Notes: generated by a model not told the origin, from the letters alone. Positions 27,801 to 42,800 are shown, numbered from the stretch's first letter. The stretch: DNA of 64,000 bases from Girardinichthys multiradiatus (GCF_021462225.1 NC_061797.1:26435093-26499092); one strand, 5' to 3'. Translations and numbers: made by a program.

Positions 27801-30800
27801 TGGATTTTTCCTGGTTTCTCTTTGTCTTGCCCTCTCCTGAGAAAGTCTTGTTAAAATAAGTGGGTCAGTCCTAACTTGGGTTTTCATCTTTGGTTATTAT
27901 GATTTTATTACATATTTCATGCAGTTTTTACCATGAGCCTTTCAAATGATATGTAATTTTTTTGTCAAAATACATGTATGGATAAGAATTTATGGCTGTA
28001 ATTGTGTTTTTTATCACCGTTTGTGATGAGCTGAAATAGCTGTTCTTTTAAAAATGTGGTCCAGATGTTTGTCTTTCTCCTGGTAACTCTGTAGAGCCAT
28101 TTTATGCGCCAAAACAAATCCTGATTAGCCACTACAACAGATAGTCTCTTCATAAATAAATTTGTTTCCCACTGAACTCAGTATTTTTAATCTGTTCAGC
28201 TTTGAATGTTTTCATGATTTACTTCCTGTTGCCATAGTGGACAATCAGGCAGCACATGAACATCCCTGCAGGAAAACATCATCACATGTTCAAAGAGAGA
28301 GGCCTGTCACAACAAACATGGCTCAACGAGGTGTGGGCTGGGTGGTAAACAGGGCGATGGGGAACCGGACAGGAACTTCTTACCAGGAGGCGTCTGCAGT
28401 ACCCGAACCGCCTGCTGCCGTCCTCCCCGGTCAGCATAAAGGAGAACGTCTCACTGCAGCACAAAGCCAAAGAGAATAAGCACAAAGACATTGACATCAA
28501 AACGGAGAGTCGTTAATCTCGTTATAAAGAGCCAGGCTTGCTTGCAATATTTTAAAACTGTCTTACAAAACATTTTGTCAGAATTTCTGAATGTTTCTCT
28601 GCAGACATTGCTCATCAGTTTCAATCTAGTTAATGTCTGGTTTGAGAGAAGGGTTTATGGGGTGACAAACTTTCAGCCTGACCAAAAAAACAAACTATTC
28701 AGTATAACATCTCCTGTCATTATATTGGAGGGACACCTCACCTCCGCCTCACCTAGATGTTCAAGTTAATAAGTATATCATATTTATTTTTACAACATCG
28801 TGTCATTTCTGCCTCAACTCTCCTGCACCACCTGCTCTGTGCTAGCAAGTTTTGAATCACCCTTATACAGACTGACAACACATACAAGAATATGAAAATT
28901 CGGAATCTCATTATAAAGATAGAAAGATGAGAAAACAGAGAGAAACAGATAGATAAATATAAGAATATGTTGACAGAAAGATAGATGTAAATACATAGAT
29001 AAAGATACATAAGTAATAAAGAAGGAATTATTATTAGTAATAATATTAATTGTGTAGAAATAATTTCTCACTTTCAGGACACTTTTTCTTTCTTTGTTAT
29101 AACATAATTTCCTTTAAATTATAACTTATTATCATTAATATTATTACATGTTTGAACAACAAAACATCTCAGTTTTTATACACAATAGTTATCTAAATAG
29201 AGGCTTTTGTGATAACCCAAAAGAGTAGTGGAAATCCTAAAGATGTGTGGAGGATACCTGGTGAACTCAGAGACAGGACTCCAGTCTTTTGCATCCGGGA
29301 AACAGAACTGAGGAATAGCTTTGAGTCTGTGCTCTGCCTCCCTCATCTGCTTGGTCGGTCTCTCCAACTGCAAGAAGACACGACAAGTGGACTATACGTT
29401 ACTGTTGAAATTACCAGTCAATTTCTACAAAAGACCAGAATAAAATGTCTTGTAGAAGTTTAAACCTCTGGACCCTCAAGGCCTCGGTCTCTCCACCACA
29501 AAGTCTATGTCCCCCCGGGGACATTTCTGCTGAACCAAACAACTTTAAAGTTTATTTTCTAACAACTAAAAACATTTGTCTGTCGCATGAATTAATTCTA
29601 GTTCATTTTAGCTCGAAGTAGTCTGGGACTTATAAACTGCAGTTACCAACAGAGATTTAAATGACCAACAAACAGGACCGTCACGTGAAAAACCAACAGA
29701 ACATTTCTGTTTACAGCTATTAATATGCCGATGAAAGGCAGAGAAACTAGAAAACCTTTATATACGCCCAGAGCTAGTAGTGATTATAACAATGATAACA
29801 CTAGAAGATATACAGTTCTAGTTAGAAGTTTATATCCATTCGTTATCAGCATGAATCTCATATTATTTTGGGCTGCTAATGATGTGTTGGAACCATAGCT
29901 TTTCCAGAGTAAAATAATTATACAACAAACAACTTCACTACATTTGAAAGACAAGAATCGGGTGAACATATTTTAATTCATTTTGGATTTTCACATATCC
30001 ACACAGGATCAAAAATTAAACATCCAGGCTTAAATAAATAAATACATCCCCACTAATGTTGGTTTAAATGTATCTTATGACGCAGATAAACCAAAACCCT
30101 TTTGTTCCCAGTAACAAGTTTCTGGCATATTTTTTGAATGGACATATGACCACTATTCAACACAGACAAGTGCTGCATAATATATTTCAAATGTATTGTT
30201 CTCATAATATCACTGTACTTAATATGCATGTCTCAAACCGGTGTCTAGGCTGCAAAACGTATGGATAGGCATAGTGAACTTGTAGTGTTTATTGTGATAA
30301 TGACAACGAAAAGTATTTAAAAAGGAATCAAGGCCTTTTTCGACTATGAATCTATCACGGCATAAGTAAATCTTGCCTAATAAATTCACATTTTTCTTTC
30401 ACCTAAGCTAAAATATTTCTGCTTGTCCATGAAACTACAGTGCCTTGCAGAAGTATTCACCCTTTTTGGCTTTTTAACTATTTTGTTACATTCCAACCTG
30501 TAATTTAAATGCTTTTTAATTGTATTTTATGTGATGTATCAACACAAAACAGTCTAAGTTGCTGAAGTGCAATAAAAAAAAAAGTAAATTAAAAAGAAAT
30601 TAAAAAAGGAAAACGCTGAAAATTGGCATGTGCATATGTATACACCCCTTTCCTATGAAGCCCCTAAAACGTTTTGCTGCAACCAATTACTCCCAAAAGT
30701 CACATAATTAGTGGAATAAGTCCACCTGTCCGCAATATAAGTGTAACATGATCTGTCAGTATAAACACAACTTTTCTGAAAGGCCCCAGAGGCTGCAACA

Positions 30801-33800
30801 CCACTAAGCAAGAGACATCACACCATAAAGACCAAGAAGCTCTCCAAACAACTTTCGGGGTGGGGTTATAAATAAATATTCAAATCTTTGATGTTCCCCT
30901 GGAGGCAGTACAGAGACCAAAGGTAACCCTGAAGGAGTTGCAGAGTTCTACAGCGGAGACGGAGTATCTCTCCATAGGACCACAATAAGCCGTACACTCC
31001 ATAGAGCTGGGCTTTATGGAAGAGTGGCCAGAAAAAAAACATTATTTAATGTAAATAATAAAAAGGCAGGTTGGCGACTGCCTGAATGTATGGAGGAAGA
31101 TGCTCTGGTCAGATGAGACTAAAACTGAACTTTTCTGCCACCAAGGTAAACGCTATGTCTGGTACAAACCCAACAAATCCCATTACCCTAGGAACACGAT
31201 CCCCACAGTGAAACATGGTGGTGGCAGCATTATGCTGTGGGGACGTTTTTAAGCAGCAGGGACTGGGAAACTGATTAGAGTCAAGGGAAAGATGGATGGT
31301 GCTAAATACAGAGATTTTCTTAACCAAAACCCGTGTCAGTCTGCGTGTGATTTGAAACTGGGGCGGAGGTTCACCTTCCAGCAGTACAATGACCCGAAGC
31401 GTACTGCTAAAGCAACACTTAACATTAACATTTGTTGGAATGGCCTGGTCAAAGACCAGACCTTAATCCAGTTGAGAACGTGTGGTTAGACTTGAAGATT
31501 GCTGTTCACAAGTGAAAAACATCCAACATGAAGGAGCTGGAGCAATTTTGTCTTCAGGAATGGGCAAAAATCCCAGTGGCAAGATGTGGCGAGCTCATAG
31601 AGACTGATCCACAGCGACCTGCAACTGTTATTGCAACAAACGGTGCCTCTACAAAATGTTGACTGTAGAGGGTCAACAGTTATGCATGCTGCAGTTTTCT
31701 TTTATTTTTTCCTATTTGTTGTTTGCTTCACAATAAAAAAAATATATAGTTCGTCAAGTTGTAACCACATTCTGTAAATCAAATGGTGCAGACTCTCAAA
31801 CAATCCATTTTAATTCTAAGCTGTGAGGCAACAAAAAAGGCCAAGGGGGGGGTGAATACTTTTGCAAGGCACTGCAGTCGCACATTTCAGTCATGCTTGA
31901 CAGTGTCAACCTTGGAGCAGGAGCCTCTTTCTTTGGACTGGTCCTGAAACATCCTAATAAGTCTTTTTTTTTTCCTTTCAGGGTGACACCTGAAATGTCC
32001 CAGACATTGGACACAATTAGGAGTTCTAAGAGGACAAGGATCTCAAACACACATCACAGATGGTTTTGTAATGGATAAACAATAAGTCTCTGGAATGGTT
32101 CCTACCTCAACCTTGTTGGAAATGTGTGGGCTGTGTTTAAAACTACTATACTAGACATGAATGAAACGACTCTTCAGGTTTTTGGTTAATTTGCCAAATA
32201 TTGATTCCGTGATCAAAACACAATCACAAACATTTCCTGGCTAGAAACATTTTGAATTAAGTGGCTATTCCTTTACAGTCAAATATCAAAGAACAAATTA
32301 GTGCTTTGTATCTGCATCTTTTTGGGACAAGAGACAACATGATAAGACTTTCAAATAAGAAACCTGAGGTCAAGTACTTTCACTGGAAAATAAATTTCAC
32401 ATTTTTTACTGTTGGCTGACATTTAGGAACCAAAAATACTTAAGACTTAAAAAACATAATCACTGACTCTAATACTTCTTAAACAATGCCAGCTATTTAA
32501 ATGCTCATCTTACAGACAAAAGCTGACATTGTAAATGACACAAAATAAGCAAGTCAAGCTTGTTATGCCAGGTGTAGTTTGCCTCAAAGGACCAGCTGCA
32601 GGTTTTAGATAAAGCACATGCTTTTACCTTGGGGAACTGATAGGTGACCTCCGGGGTGTAGGAGTTTTTGCCGGGTTTCTTTTTCAGAGAAACAACAACA
32701 AAGTACTCAAAGAGCTCTCTCTCTTGCCACTCGATGAGCTGCAGCTCCAGTGTACGGTAGCTCGGGGCTCGTCGGAGGATGGACTGCAGCTTTAATAACC
32801 TCTGGGTGTGAGCTGAGCAGGGAAGATATTTTACGTAAAAATCAGACCTTAAACAGCACCTGAAGTTTGTCAGGAAATTAAACAATACTCGGCCTAATTG
32901 TGTAACAAAACCACATTTTTGAAGCCTCTTACCAATCTTATATTCAAAATATATCTTTAAAGCTCTGGGGTAAACTGAGAGCGAACAGAAGTGTTACACC
33001 TCACCTCTGCAGGTAAAAGCAGTGCTCACCTTTGAACCGGTCATCCGAGTCACTCTCACTCTCACTGTTGTCATCTGAAAACAAACATTAGAGACAAAAT
33101 GCAATGTTTTCTACGGGTCAGAGGGGTATTTTCTGATATGTGTTTATGTCATGAGAAAGACACAGAGAGAGAGGAGGGAGAGAGATGGGGCTCTGTGTGG
33201 GTGGAGGAGACATAAATATTTACTTACTTATCTGGCCTTGGGATAAAAGGGAATAAGGAGCAGCCTTACCTCTGAGAGATGCTGTCTCAAGATTGGACAT
33301 GGACAGTTTCTTTAGCCTCTTCTTCCCTCGTTTAGTGCAGTAAATGGAGTTGATCCTCTGGACCAGCTGTAAACAGAGACGAGAGGAAATTCTTTGTGAG
33401 GAACTTGTAGTTCAGTCTGTTTGTCTTTTGATCCTAAGTATAGAGGAAGCAGGCATGTTCCAGGCCAAAAGTAACAGTCTAAAGTGCACTGCATGTATTT
33501 CAGACATTGCAGATTATTAATAGGAAATGCCTCAGGGAGAGCTCTTTAAAATGTACCTTAAGGGCTGATTTCCATGCAAAAGAACTAAATGGATCAAAGC
33601 CTGGTGTCATTAAACCTCCGTTCCAAGCTGAGGAATTATAAATGATCCAGAACTGTTCAGACTCTGACTTGGTCCTGACAGAAACCTGATCCGGTCTGTG
33701 AGAGCTCCGCTGGAGCTCTGTGGGATCTAGCAGTGTTTACCTTCGGGATTCTCCAGTGCCTGTTTGAAGGCAGGGAATCACTGGTGCCACAGAGGCTATC

Positions 33801-36800
33801 GTCCAGCAGGCCGCAGGGGGACGATGACATGCCGATCTGGGGGATGAGCAGCATTTCATCGTGGCTGTAGCGTTTGGACAACTGGGAAATGCGGTGGCTC
33901 TTCCTGTCGCTTGGACCAGGGAGATGGAGAGATTGGCTGCTGGGTTTGGAAGGCAACTGGGCACAGAGGAGAGAACAGATAAAGTCTGAAACAATTCAAA
34001 CAGATGAAGATTTACCGCTGATCTAATGGCTGCCGGATTCTGTTTCTATAAAAGGATTTCAACAAATAAACCAACATCGGCTTCCATCTTTCTCTCTTTT
34101 CTCAGACACTGGAAAAAATCAAATCAAATCAGAAAGAGCTACTAAAATAAAACCAGTGTCCTTTTCACATCATTTGGTTTGTGAATTAATATTGGACTTA
34201 AAAATATTTTAAAATGATATAGTAGGTACAAGGTCATAATAGCCAACAGCAGTTAATCACGGGGTTCCTTCAGAACCTACCCCCTTCCACTGTCAATACC
34301 CAGTTAATCCTTGTCGGGATAAATTGTGGAAAAACTAATATTGTTCCGTAGTCTATTGTGTTTCTCCAAATTTGTCCAGACCTTAAAAAACACTTCAAAC
34401 AAATTTCATGGTATTTTTAAAAACTTTTTTCACTTTTCCAGACTTTGCAGAAACCTTGTAAACAGCTGGAAGTATGTTATGTAGCGATGTAAGATAAGAC
34501 AAGAGATGCAACGATGTAAAGATAAATGAGCTTTTTGTTCTACTAACCTGCTCAGACTTGGATGTTATACAGGGGAATCATATAAATGAGTCACCTAAAC
34601 ATGGGTGTTTTCTACTATAAGTCACTTCCCAGGTTACATCCTGATGGACTAAATTCCCAACATGTTTCTCTTTTTGTGCTTTTTCATAAAGGTGAGGTGA
34701 GATGGTTATGGTGTTTTCTTCATTCCACTTACTTCTGAGGAGATGGAACACCATTTCCATTTGTTTAAATTAAAGCACCTAAAGAACACTTTCTAAAAAC
34801 TCTAACTTGGCTAAACTGAATGTATTTACACCTCAATCTCACCACCAATCATAGAGTTTTGGCAATAAACTTACCACAGCTAACTAGGAATTTCTGACAT
34901 ACAACTGAGGAAAAATGCGACTGGATTTCCTGGAAACTAGGACAACATTTGTCAACTTGTATTTTCACATCTTTCCCCAAGCAGGCAGATAATCAACTAC
35001 ATAGCTGTTGTTTATTAGTAATAGGACTGTTGATAGGATTTGACAGATTTAATTTCCAGTGCAAAATAAATGCATCAAAGGTTCAAGTTTGGAAGATAAA
35101 ATTAAAATACTGTAGCCTGTTCAGGGTGACAGAGCAGCATGAGTACAGTTTTGCCTTTTGATTCAAACTGGATTAATAAAAACAATGCAAAAGCATAAAA
35201 AGACATATTTTAGATGTGAATCAGTGCTTGGACTTTGTTCTATGCATTGCAAACAAGACAATGAATTTAATATTCTATAACAAATTAAAGTTTTAGATTT
35301 TACCTTCCTTCAAGACACATTAAATTTATTTTTATGAAACATTAGTTATATATTACTTCATATCATAAGCTTAATATCCATTATTAACTTACAAAATGTT
35401 TACCACATTATATAAGCATGTAGTAGATAACCATCGTTTACCTCTTTGATACAAAAGGACTTCTCCTCAGGCAGCAGCGTTTCTCTTTGCCTCCAACATC
35501 TGTATTGTTCTCTTTGAACTGATTAAACTACATATATTTGAACTCCAGTTGGAATAAAGAGATCACACTATAGCAATTTATAACATGTGGCTCCCACATA
35601 ATAGTCCATCCTTACAAAAACAAGCAGAGATTTTTCACAAACTCTGTAACATCTTCGCACACGTACCAAAGTCTGTGGATCTGTAGGATCTGTGGTGGAT
35701 CTTGTTGAGATTTGATGAGTTTCTCTGTTTATCTTTGGTCACAAACCAGTCTATGCTTGTCAGTGCCACTTTTATTTCAGGTGAATGGCAGGATTAAATT
35801 TTAATTCTAAAATAATTTTGTCCAATTGTAAAAGGCAGACTGGTAAAAACCCAGCTGTTTGAATTGGGGTATTGACTTTACAGCGATCCCTCATCATTAC
35901 CAAGCGAGAGAAACAACTCCCTTTAACAGGAAGAAACCTACGGCAGAACCAGGTTTAGTATTAGATTAAACCTACTATAAAGTTCCAGGTGTTAGAATAC
36001 AGAAAGAAAAAATGTAAATTTATATGAACAAATTTATCCAAAATGATTTTTTTTTTTGTCCCTTTTCATTACCCTCAAAAAGGAATTCAGGTGTAGTTTC
36101 ATATGCAAAAATTTTGCAAAGTTACAGTTGCCAAGTCCTCACCACAAAGAGTCATCCTGACTGGACCTTTAAGGACCCGAGAGTTAAAAAGACGTCAGCT
36201 AAAATAAAGAGGTTCTGCAGAAATACAGGTCCTTCTCAAAATATTAGCATATTGTGATAAAGTTCATTATTTTCCATAATGTCATGATGAAAATTTAACA
36301 TTCATATATTTTACATTCATTGCACACTAACTGAAATATTTCAGGTCTTTTATTGTCTTAATACGGAAGATTTTGGCCTACAGCTCATGAAAACCCAAAA
36401 TTCCTATCTCACAAAATTAGCATATCATTAAAAGGGTCTCTAAACGAGCTATGAACCTAATCATCTGAATCAACAAGTTAACTCTAAACACCTGCAAAAG
36501 ATTCCTGAGGCCTTTAAAACTCCCAGCCTGGTTCATCACTCAAAACCCCAATCATGGGTAAGACTGCCGACCTGACTGCTGTCCAGAAGGCCACTATTGA
36601 CACCCTCAAGCAAGAGGGTAAGACACAGAAAGACATTTCTGAATGAATAGGCTGTTCCCAGAGTGCTGTATCAAGGCACCTCAGTGGGAAGTCTGTGGGA
36701 AGGAAAAAGTGAGGCAGAAAACGCTGCACAACGAGAAGAGGTGACCGGACCCTGAGGAAGATTGTGGAGAAGGGCCGATTCCAGACCTTGGGGGACCTGC

Positions 36801-39800
36801 GGAAGCAGTGGACTGAGTCTGGAGTAGAAACATCCAGAGCCACCGTGCACAGGCGTGTGCAGGAAATGGGCTACACGTGCCGCATTCCCCAGGTCAAGCC
36901 ACTTTTGAACCAGAAACAGCGGCAGAAGCGCCTGACCTGGGCTACAGAGAAGCAGCACTGGACTGTTGCTCAGTGGTCCAAAGTACTTTTTTCGGATGAA
37001 AGCAAATTCTGCATGTCGTTCAGAAATCAAGGTGCCAGAGTCTGGAGGAAGACTGGGGAGAAGGAAATGCCAAAATGCCAGAAGTCCAGTGTCAAGTACC
37101 CACAGTCAGTGATGGTCTGGGGTGCCGTGTCAGCTGCTGGTGTTGGTCCACTGTGTTTTATCAAGGGCAGGGTCAATGCAGCTAGCTATCAGGAGATTTT
37201 GGAGCACTTCATGCTTCCATCTGCTGAAAAGCTTTATGGAGATGAAGATTTCATTTTTCAGCACGGCCTGGCGCCTGCTCACAGTGCCAAAACCACTGGT
37301 AAATGGTTTACTGACCATGGTATCATTGTGCTCAATTGGCCTGCCAACTCTCCTGACCTGAACCCCATAGAGAATCTGTGGGATATTGTGAAGAGAACGT
37401 TGAGAGACTCAAGACCCAACACTCTGGATGAGCTAAAGGCCGCTATCGAAGCATCCTGGGCCTCCATAAGACCTCAGCAGTGCCACAGGCTGATTGCCTC
37501 CATGCCACGCCGCATTGAAGCAGTCATTTCTGCCAAAGGATTCCCGACCAAGTATTGAGTGCATAACTGTACATGATTATTTGAAGGTCGACGTTTTTTG
37601 TATTAAAAACACTTTTCTTTTATTGGTCGGATGAAATATGCTAATTTTGTGAGATAGGAATTTTGGGTTTTCATGAGCTGTATGCCAAAATCATCCGTAT
37701 TAAGACAATAAAAGACCTGAAATATTTCAGTTAGTGTTCAATGAATCTAAAATATATGAATGTTAAATTTTCATCATGACATTATGGAAAATAATGAACT
37801 TTATCACATTATGCTAATATTTTGAGAAGGACCTGTATGTTTCCACAGAAAATGCAAAACAATGAACCTGTAAATGAGGATATTAAAACATTTATTTATG
37901 TTCTGCACAGCACTTGATCAGACTGTGTTCTGTTATTGTATAACGAATAAAAAAGTTCATGAGACTCAGCTCTTCTGTTTTTGATGTACTATATTAAACC
38001 GCATCTAATGCCATCAGATATGTAACATTACTAATGGATTATGGCATTCTTTAAAAGGTCCTTTCCACTACTCTCCACTGACTTTTAAAACTGAAGTTTA
38101 ATGTCAATTACTAGTACTAGTATTTACAGGAGCTGATCCTGACAACCTTAGAACTAACCTGAGGTGGGGAGTTAAACTTCCTGTCCATTGCAGCCCAGGA
38201 TCGACTGCTGTCAGACAGACCAGACTTCCTACTCAAACTCCTCCGCTTTAGGTCAACATCCTCGTATGGATTCTCCTTTTCTGAGGAGACAAAGAACAAA
38301 TTCTGTGTCAGTACCAAAAGGTAGTAACTCATTGTGAGAAGAAGGTAATATTCAACGAAGAACAGATTAGACAGAGGGGTCAGAGTGGACAGTAAAGATG
38401 TCCACAGCGTAATAGGGCCCTCCCTTTGGATATTTTGAAAAAGACATGAGTCATGGAAGGTAAGTCAAAGGTCATTCCAAACTGGTTCACATGAACTCCC
38501 TTTTTTAAAACAGTTACTGTTGGCAGCAGTGAACCCCTATGACGGCGTTGAAACTTGAGGACGTATTGCTGCTTGTGAGTCACAGTCCAGGCATGCAACA
38601 TGTCTGCAGAGGAAGAGGAAGGTCTTCTCCATACAGATTTGAGGAGTAAAAGTGCCGGTTGGGAGATATTTTAAAGCACAAGTATATGTATTTTATAACC
38701 TGTTCAATACATACTTAAGAAACACTCAAAAAAACACAAACTAAGCATTGGCCAGTAGCTTATCCATCTATTTTTTAGTATCATATTACTGCTTATCAGA
38801 TTTTTATAAAGCACTTCTTACTTACATATTTTGAATCAACATATTACAACTAAGTGACTAAATAATTCTGTCTATAACCTCCGAATGCCATACAATTTGG
38901 GCCACCAAGCCCTCTGACCAGCATCAGCAGGGAAGGTGGACCAGGTGTATTGCTCAAGGTCACAGCGACTGAGACGGACGGCGCGGAGGTTCGAACCGGC
39001 ATCCCACCGTTTACAGGACGAACCCCTACACCAACGCCACAGTTGCCCCACGAAGTTGCATTGACTCCCACTGAAACCGTATTTTCCACGGAAAAGGAGG
39101 CACGACCGTTTGGAGGAGAAGGAAGTGACATGAAATTGGTGCAGCTTTTTCTTCTGTTTAGAAAGGGCACTACAGCAAATTCAGTGCATTTCCAGGACAT
39201 GTGTAAACAGCAACTCTGAACTACCAAAGCTATCTTTATTCAATCCCACCATAATCAACATTAAAAGACTTGAATTAAATTTGTTCAATTAAAAGCCTAA
39301 TAAAACCTTTCATAATGGTACAGCGACTATGCCTCAGTGGATTGAGTTTGCAATCAAAAAGTTTAGCGTTCGATTCTGGCTTCTTACTGCTCTATTTATC
39401 ATTATCTGTCTGTTTTAGGTGTTGAGTTTAAATTTCTTGTTGCACTTCCCTGTTTAAGTTCTTCTGTTGCTGTTATTTTTAGTTAATATTCATCATCATC
39501 TGTGTTAATTAGCCTCCCTCCTACAGTTGTTTGCTTTCTTTCTCGCACCAGCTGCTCCTGATTTCTCCCTGATTAGCTCCCAGGGTTCATTGGCCCATTC
39601 TCCACCCTACATCAGCATTTATACTCTAATTTCTAATGTTCTCCACTGGTTCCTCCTGTTTGCTACCTGTTAGCTACCCTGATGTCTACCTGCCGGAGTT
39701 TTTGTTACCTGTCTGTGTTCCATAACCAGTCATTCCTGTAAGTTCCTGCTTCTTAATCTAAACTATGCTACTCACCATGCGCCTCCCTCGCTCCATTATG

Positions 39801-42800
39801 CACATTAGTCCAGCACAACCTCAGCATTTTATGACACTATTGGTGTGTGTGTGTGTGTGTGTATGTGTTTGTGAGTGTAAGGTGAAGCGGTGGATTGTGA
39901 AGTAGTATTAGAGCGACCACCCCGTATACAGGGGGGCAATTTGTCCTCAACAAACCCGAACAGGGTTTGACTCCTGTCCTCAGGACATGTGCTGCATGTT
40001 TCTTCCTCTTTTCTGTCTGTAAAAATGTGAATTAATTATTTCCACAAAATTGTACTATGAGGTTGCAGTTTTTAACCTAGGTAGAGAAATTACATCGGCT
40101 CCATTTAATTTCATCCTTAGTTGTCCAATAATCAAGAAAAAGCTTCTTTCCTGGATGCTGCCTGATGGGACCAACAGTAGCTCCATCTAAGCAAGCAGGG
40201 CTCAGTGCAGATGGCCACTCTCACATGGCCCCAGAGGGCCAAATACAAGGGGACAAGGGCAGGCCAGCAGACAGAAATGGTCCGGTCCTGAGCTTCTGAG
40301 AACACCACTTTGAAATGGGTTAACCTTTGGAAGGTTTGCAGCATGTTGGTTCCCCAGCTCAGAAGGTTGGTAATGTTGTTATGCTGGTAGAACTAGTTCT
40401 AATAAAACAAACAAACAACCAAACATGTTAAGACATCACATGTTATTGTAATGTTAAATTGCTTGTTTCATGATGGCACAAAATGGGACAAAAGTGAGAC
40501 TCCTACTGCATAGCAATGGTGGGATAGATAATGTAAAAAAGACAACTAACAGAACAAAAAATGTATTCACAAGGCTTTTATAAGCAAATGAAAAACTAGA
40601 CAATTTATGATATGACAGATAACACACCAAAGGACTCATAGACGGCAGATTACTGAACAGTTTTACTCTAAATGTGAAATGTAACCATGTTTGTTCCGTT
40701 CCTGCTTATGTTCTCTTTGAAGTACTTTGTCCATTTTAATTCAATAAATTTCACTTTCTTCCCAGTCCAACAGCACATACATTTAGGAAATATTATATAC
40801 AGAGTTCCTGATATTTCTATTTCTAAATTTCATACTTTTACAGACTCCATTTTTGTTCATTTTTCCATTTGTTGTTTTTATTGACATTTGAGTACAAAAC
40901 ATTTGCCTAGTTTAGGTTTATTGTCAGTTTTTTTTTTTTTTGCACAAATCATGAAACAACAGGACTGAAACTAAGATTTTGATCTTTTAGATAATGGACT
41001 AAGGTATAAAATCTGGAAACTCAGCTTTTCCATACTATTTTCACTCTTTATCCAGACTTTGAAATTTATACAAAAAAATCCAATACTTTTCCAGACAGCA
41101 CAGGGAACTTGTCTGTCATACTATTGTCGGGTATAAATACAATAAGAAAAAAAAGTTTAAAAAATAAAACCATGTACTAAAAAACCCATGTTTAAATTCC
41201 ATGGGCTAGTAAGACAACAATGCAAACTTTTCTTAGCAGGACACAGATTTATTAGCAGACCAACGTGCTTCTGCTTGTGACCTTCATCAGGGTTATTAGG
41301 GTTTTATAATGACGTTCTTTCTAGTATTTCAAGTGCTGCTGGACTCTTCGTCTCACCAGATCCTGCCCTTGGGAGTCGGTGAAGTTTTGTCTGAAACTTT
41401 TGAAGGTTTTTACTATACACTGCAGTATAATTTGAGAAAGGATCAAATAAATGTAATTAGAAATGTCTCATTTCTATTTAAATATGAACAGAAGTGTATT
41501 TGGTTATTTCTAATACTCATTTCAAAATAGGTACTAGGGTTGACCAGTAAGGCTGTTTTGTCACACTGATTTTAATGATGGAACTAGCACAGATGTGGCT
41601 ACTGTTCCTCAGACAATAAATTATGTTGGAAGAAGGAAATAAAAAAGCATTACATAGTGCCAAGCAGCTCTCACTGATGTCAAGTGGCAGAGGACCAACA
41701 TTAGTAAAGAGAGAGGTTGCGTAAAGCTGCAGTCCGTTTCTATTCAGATGTGCTCTGAGAATAGTTTTTTTGGCAGGGCCTGAAAAAAAAGTTGTAAGAA
41801 TGAGATGAAACCCCAGCGAAGAACACAAACAGAGCCAGATGGAGTAAAAAACGCATAAAGGGAGGTTTTACAGGAAAGACAATCAGCGCTATCCGTCAGT
41901 GGAGCTTGAAAAAACAAGTATCTGTGTGGTAGCTGTGGCCCAACTTCCTGAGCATATTAGTGGAAAACTCCATGAACTCCTACAACGAGGGAGTGTTGTA
42001 CAACATTTGGGATTGAAAAGATAGCCAGAGTTTCGTTCACTTGTCTATTCTTAGGTGAATAATTGAGCTTTTGGCACTCATACACAGACAGTGTGTATGA
42101 GTGCCAAAGGCTCCTGCAAGCGTCATGTCAGGTCTCACAGTAAATTAGATGAGTGGAGTAATTTTCTGTGCATCGTTAACACTGAGGAGGAGAAAAAGAG
42201 GGCTTAGTTTGGCCCCACATTGGGCTGCAGCTCCATTAAACTAGAGAAATACTGTAATGAGAGCCTGCTGGGAAAATGACATGTCTGTATAGCTACTTAT
42301 GTGCAGTAGGGTACTAATCTACTCCTCTGATTACAAACATGTCTCTGATACACTCCCAGACACACAGTATTACATAGGCAGTGCTGCTGCATGCTGTGAC
42401 TGTACATTTCTGTGTACACAATGGACACTGTGGGCAGGGTGAGGCACAGAACAAACTATACCAAAAATGTCAGTATCAGCAGACGGCATGAGGGACAAAA
42501 AGAGAAGAGCTATGTTACAGTTGCTCTGTTGTAAAGACAAAATTATGGGGTTGGAGGAACACATGAAAACATTTAGAAAAACATGTGAAAAAGTTTCAGA
42601 GAATGAGCATTTCAGTTAGGTAGTGCCATGCAAAAGCACTCAAACCCCTGGAAGTGTCTGCATTTTATCATGCTACAACCAAAAACTTCACTGTGTTTTA
42701 TCGGGGTATTAGGTGCTAGACAAAGTATTGTGAAGTGGAATGGAAAAGACAGATGGGCTGTTACCTAATTAGATTACTTCTAAACGCAGTTGGTTGCACA

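Larger units (their letters stand above)
29368..32627 (-). other. DENND2B intron 8
   Basis: About 3.3 kb. Carries three transposon-derived segments described separately (29805-30110, 30438-31874 and 31885-32450). Little unique intron sequence remains. Confidence 0.6.
36226..37835 (+). mobile_element. Complete Tc1-like transposon with 200-bp inverted repeats and TA target duplication
   Basis: The 1610-bp element starts CAGGTCCTTCTCAAAATATT and ends with the inverse, flanked by TA at 36224-36225 and 37836-37837. The left (36226-36425) and right (37636-37835) inverted repeats differ at only a handful of positions. The single transposase gene (36554-37558) is nearly full length but inactivated by two stop codons and one catalytic change. 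The element lies in intron 4 in the orientation opposite to DENND2B. Good terminal preservation suggests a younger copy than the others in the window. Confidence 0.95.
33957..38158 (-). other. DENND2B intron 4
   Basis: About 4.2 kb, of which 1.6 kb is the Tc1 element at 36226-37835. The stretch 34000-36220 is AT-rich with no gene or repeat that I can name. Confidence 0.6.

Noticed and set aside
36514..37467. Minus-strand frames of 62-119 codons over the Tc1 element
   Set aside because: Antisense shadows of the transposase gene.
39318..39400. Possible functional tRNA gene
   Set aside because: A- and B-box-like motifs are present, but no acceptor-stem pairing, and the arm sequences do not fold as a tRNA by eye. 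It fits a SINE head better.
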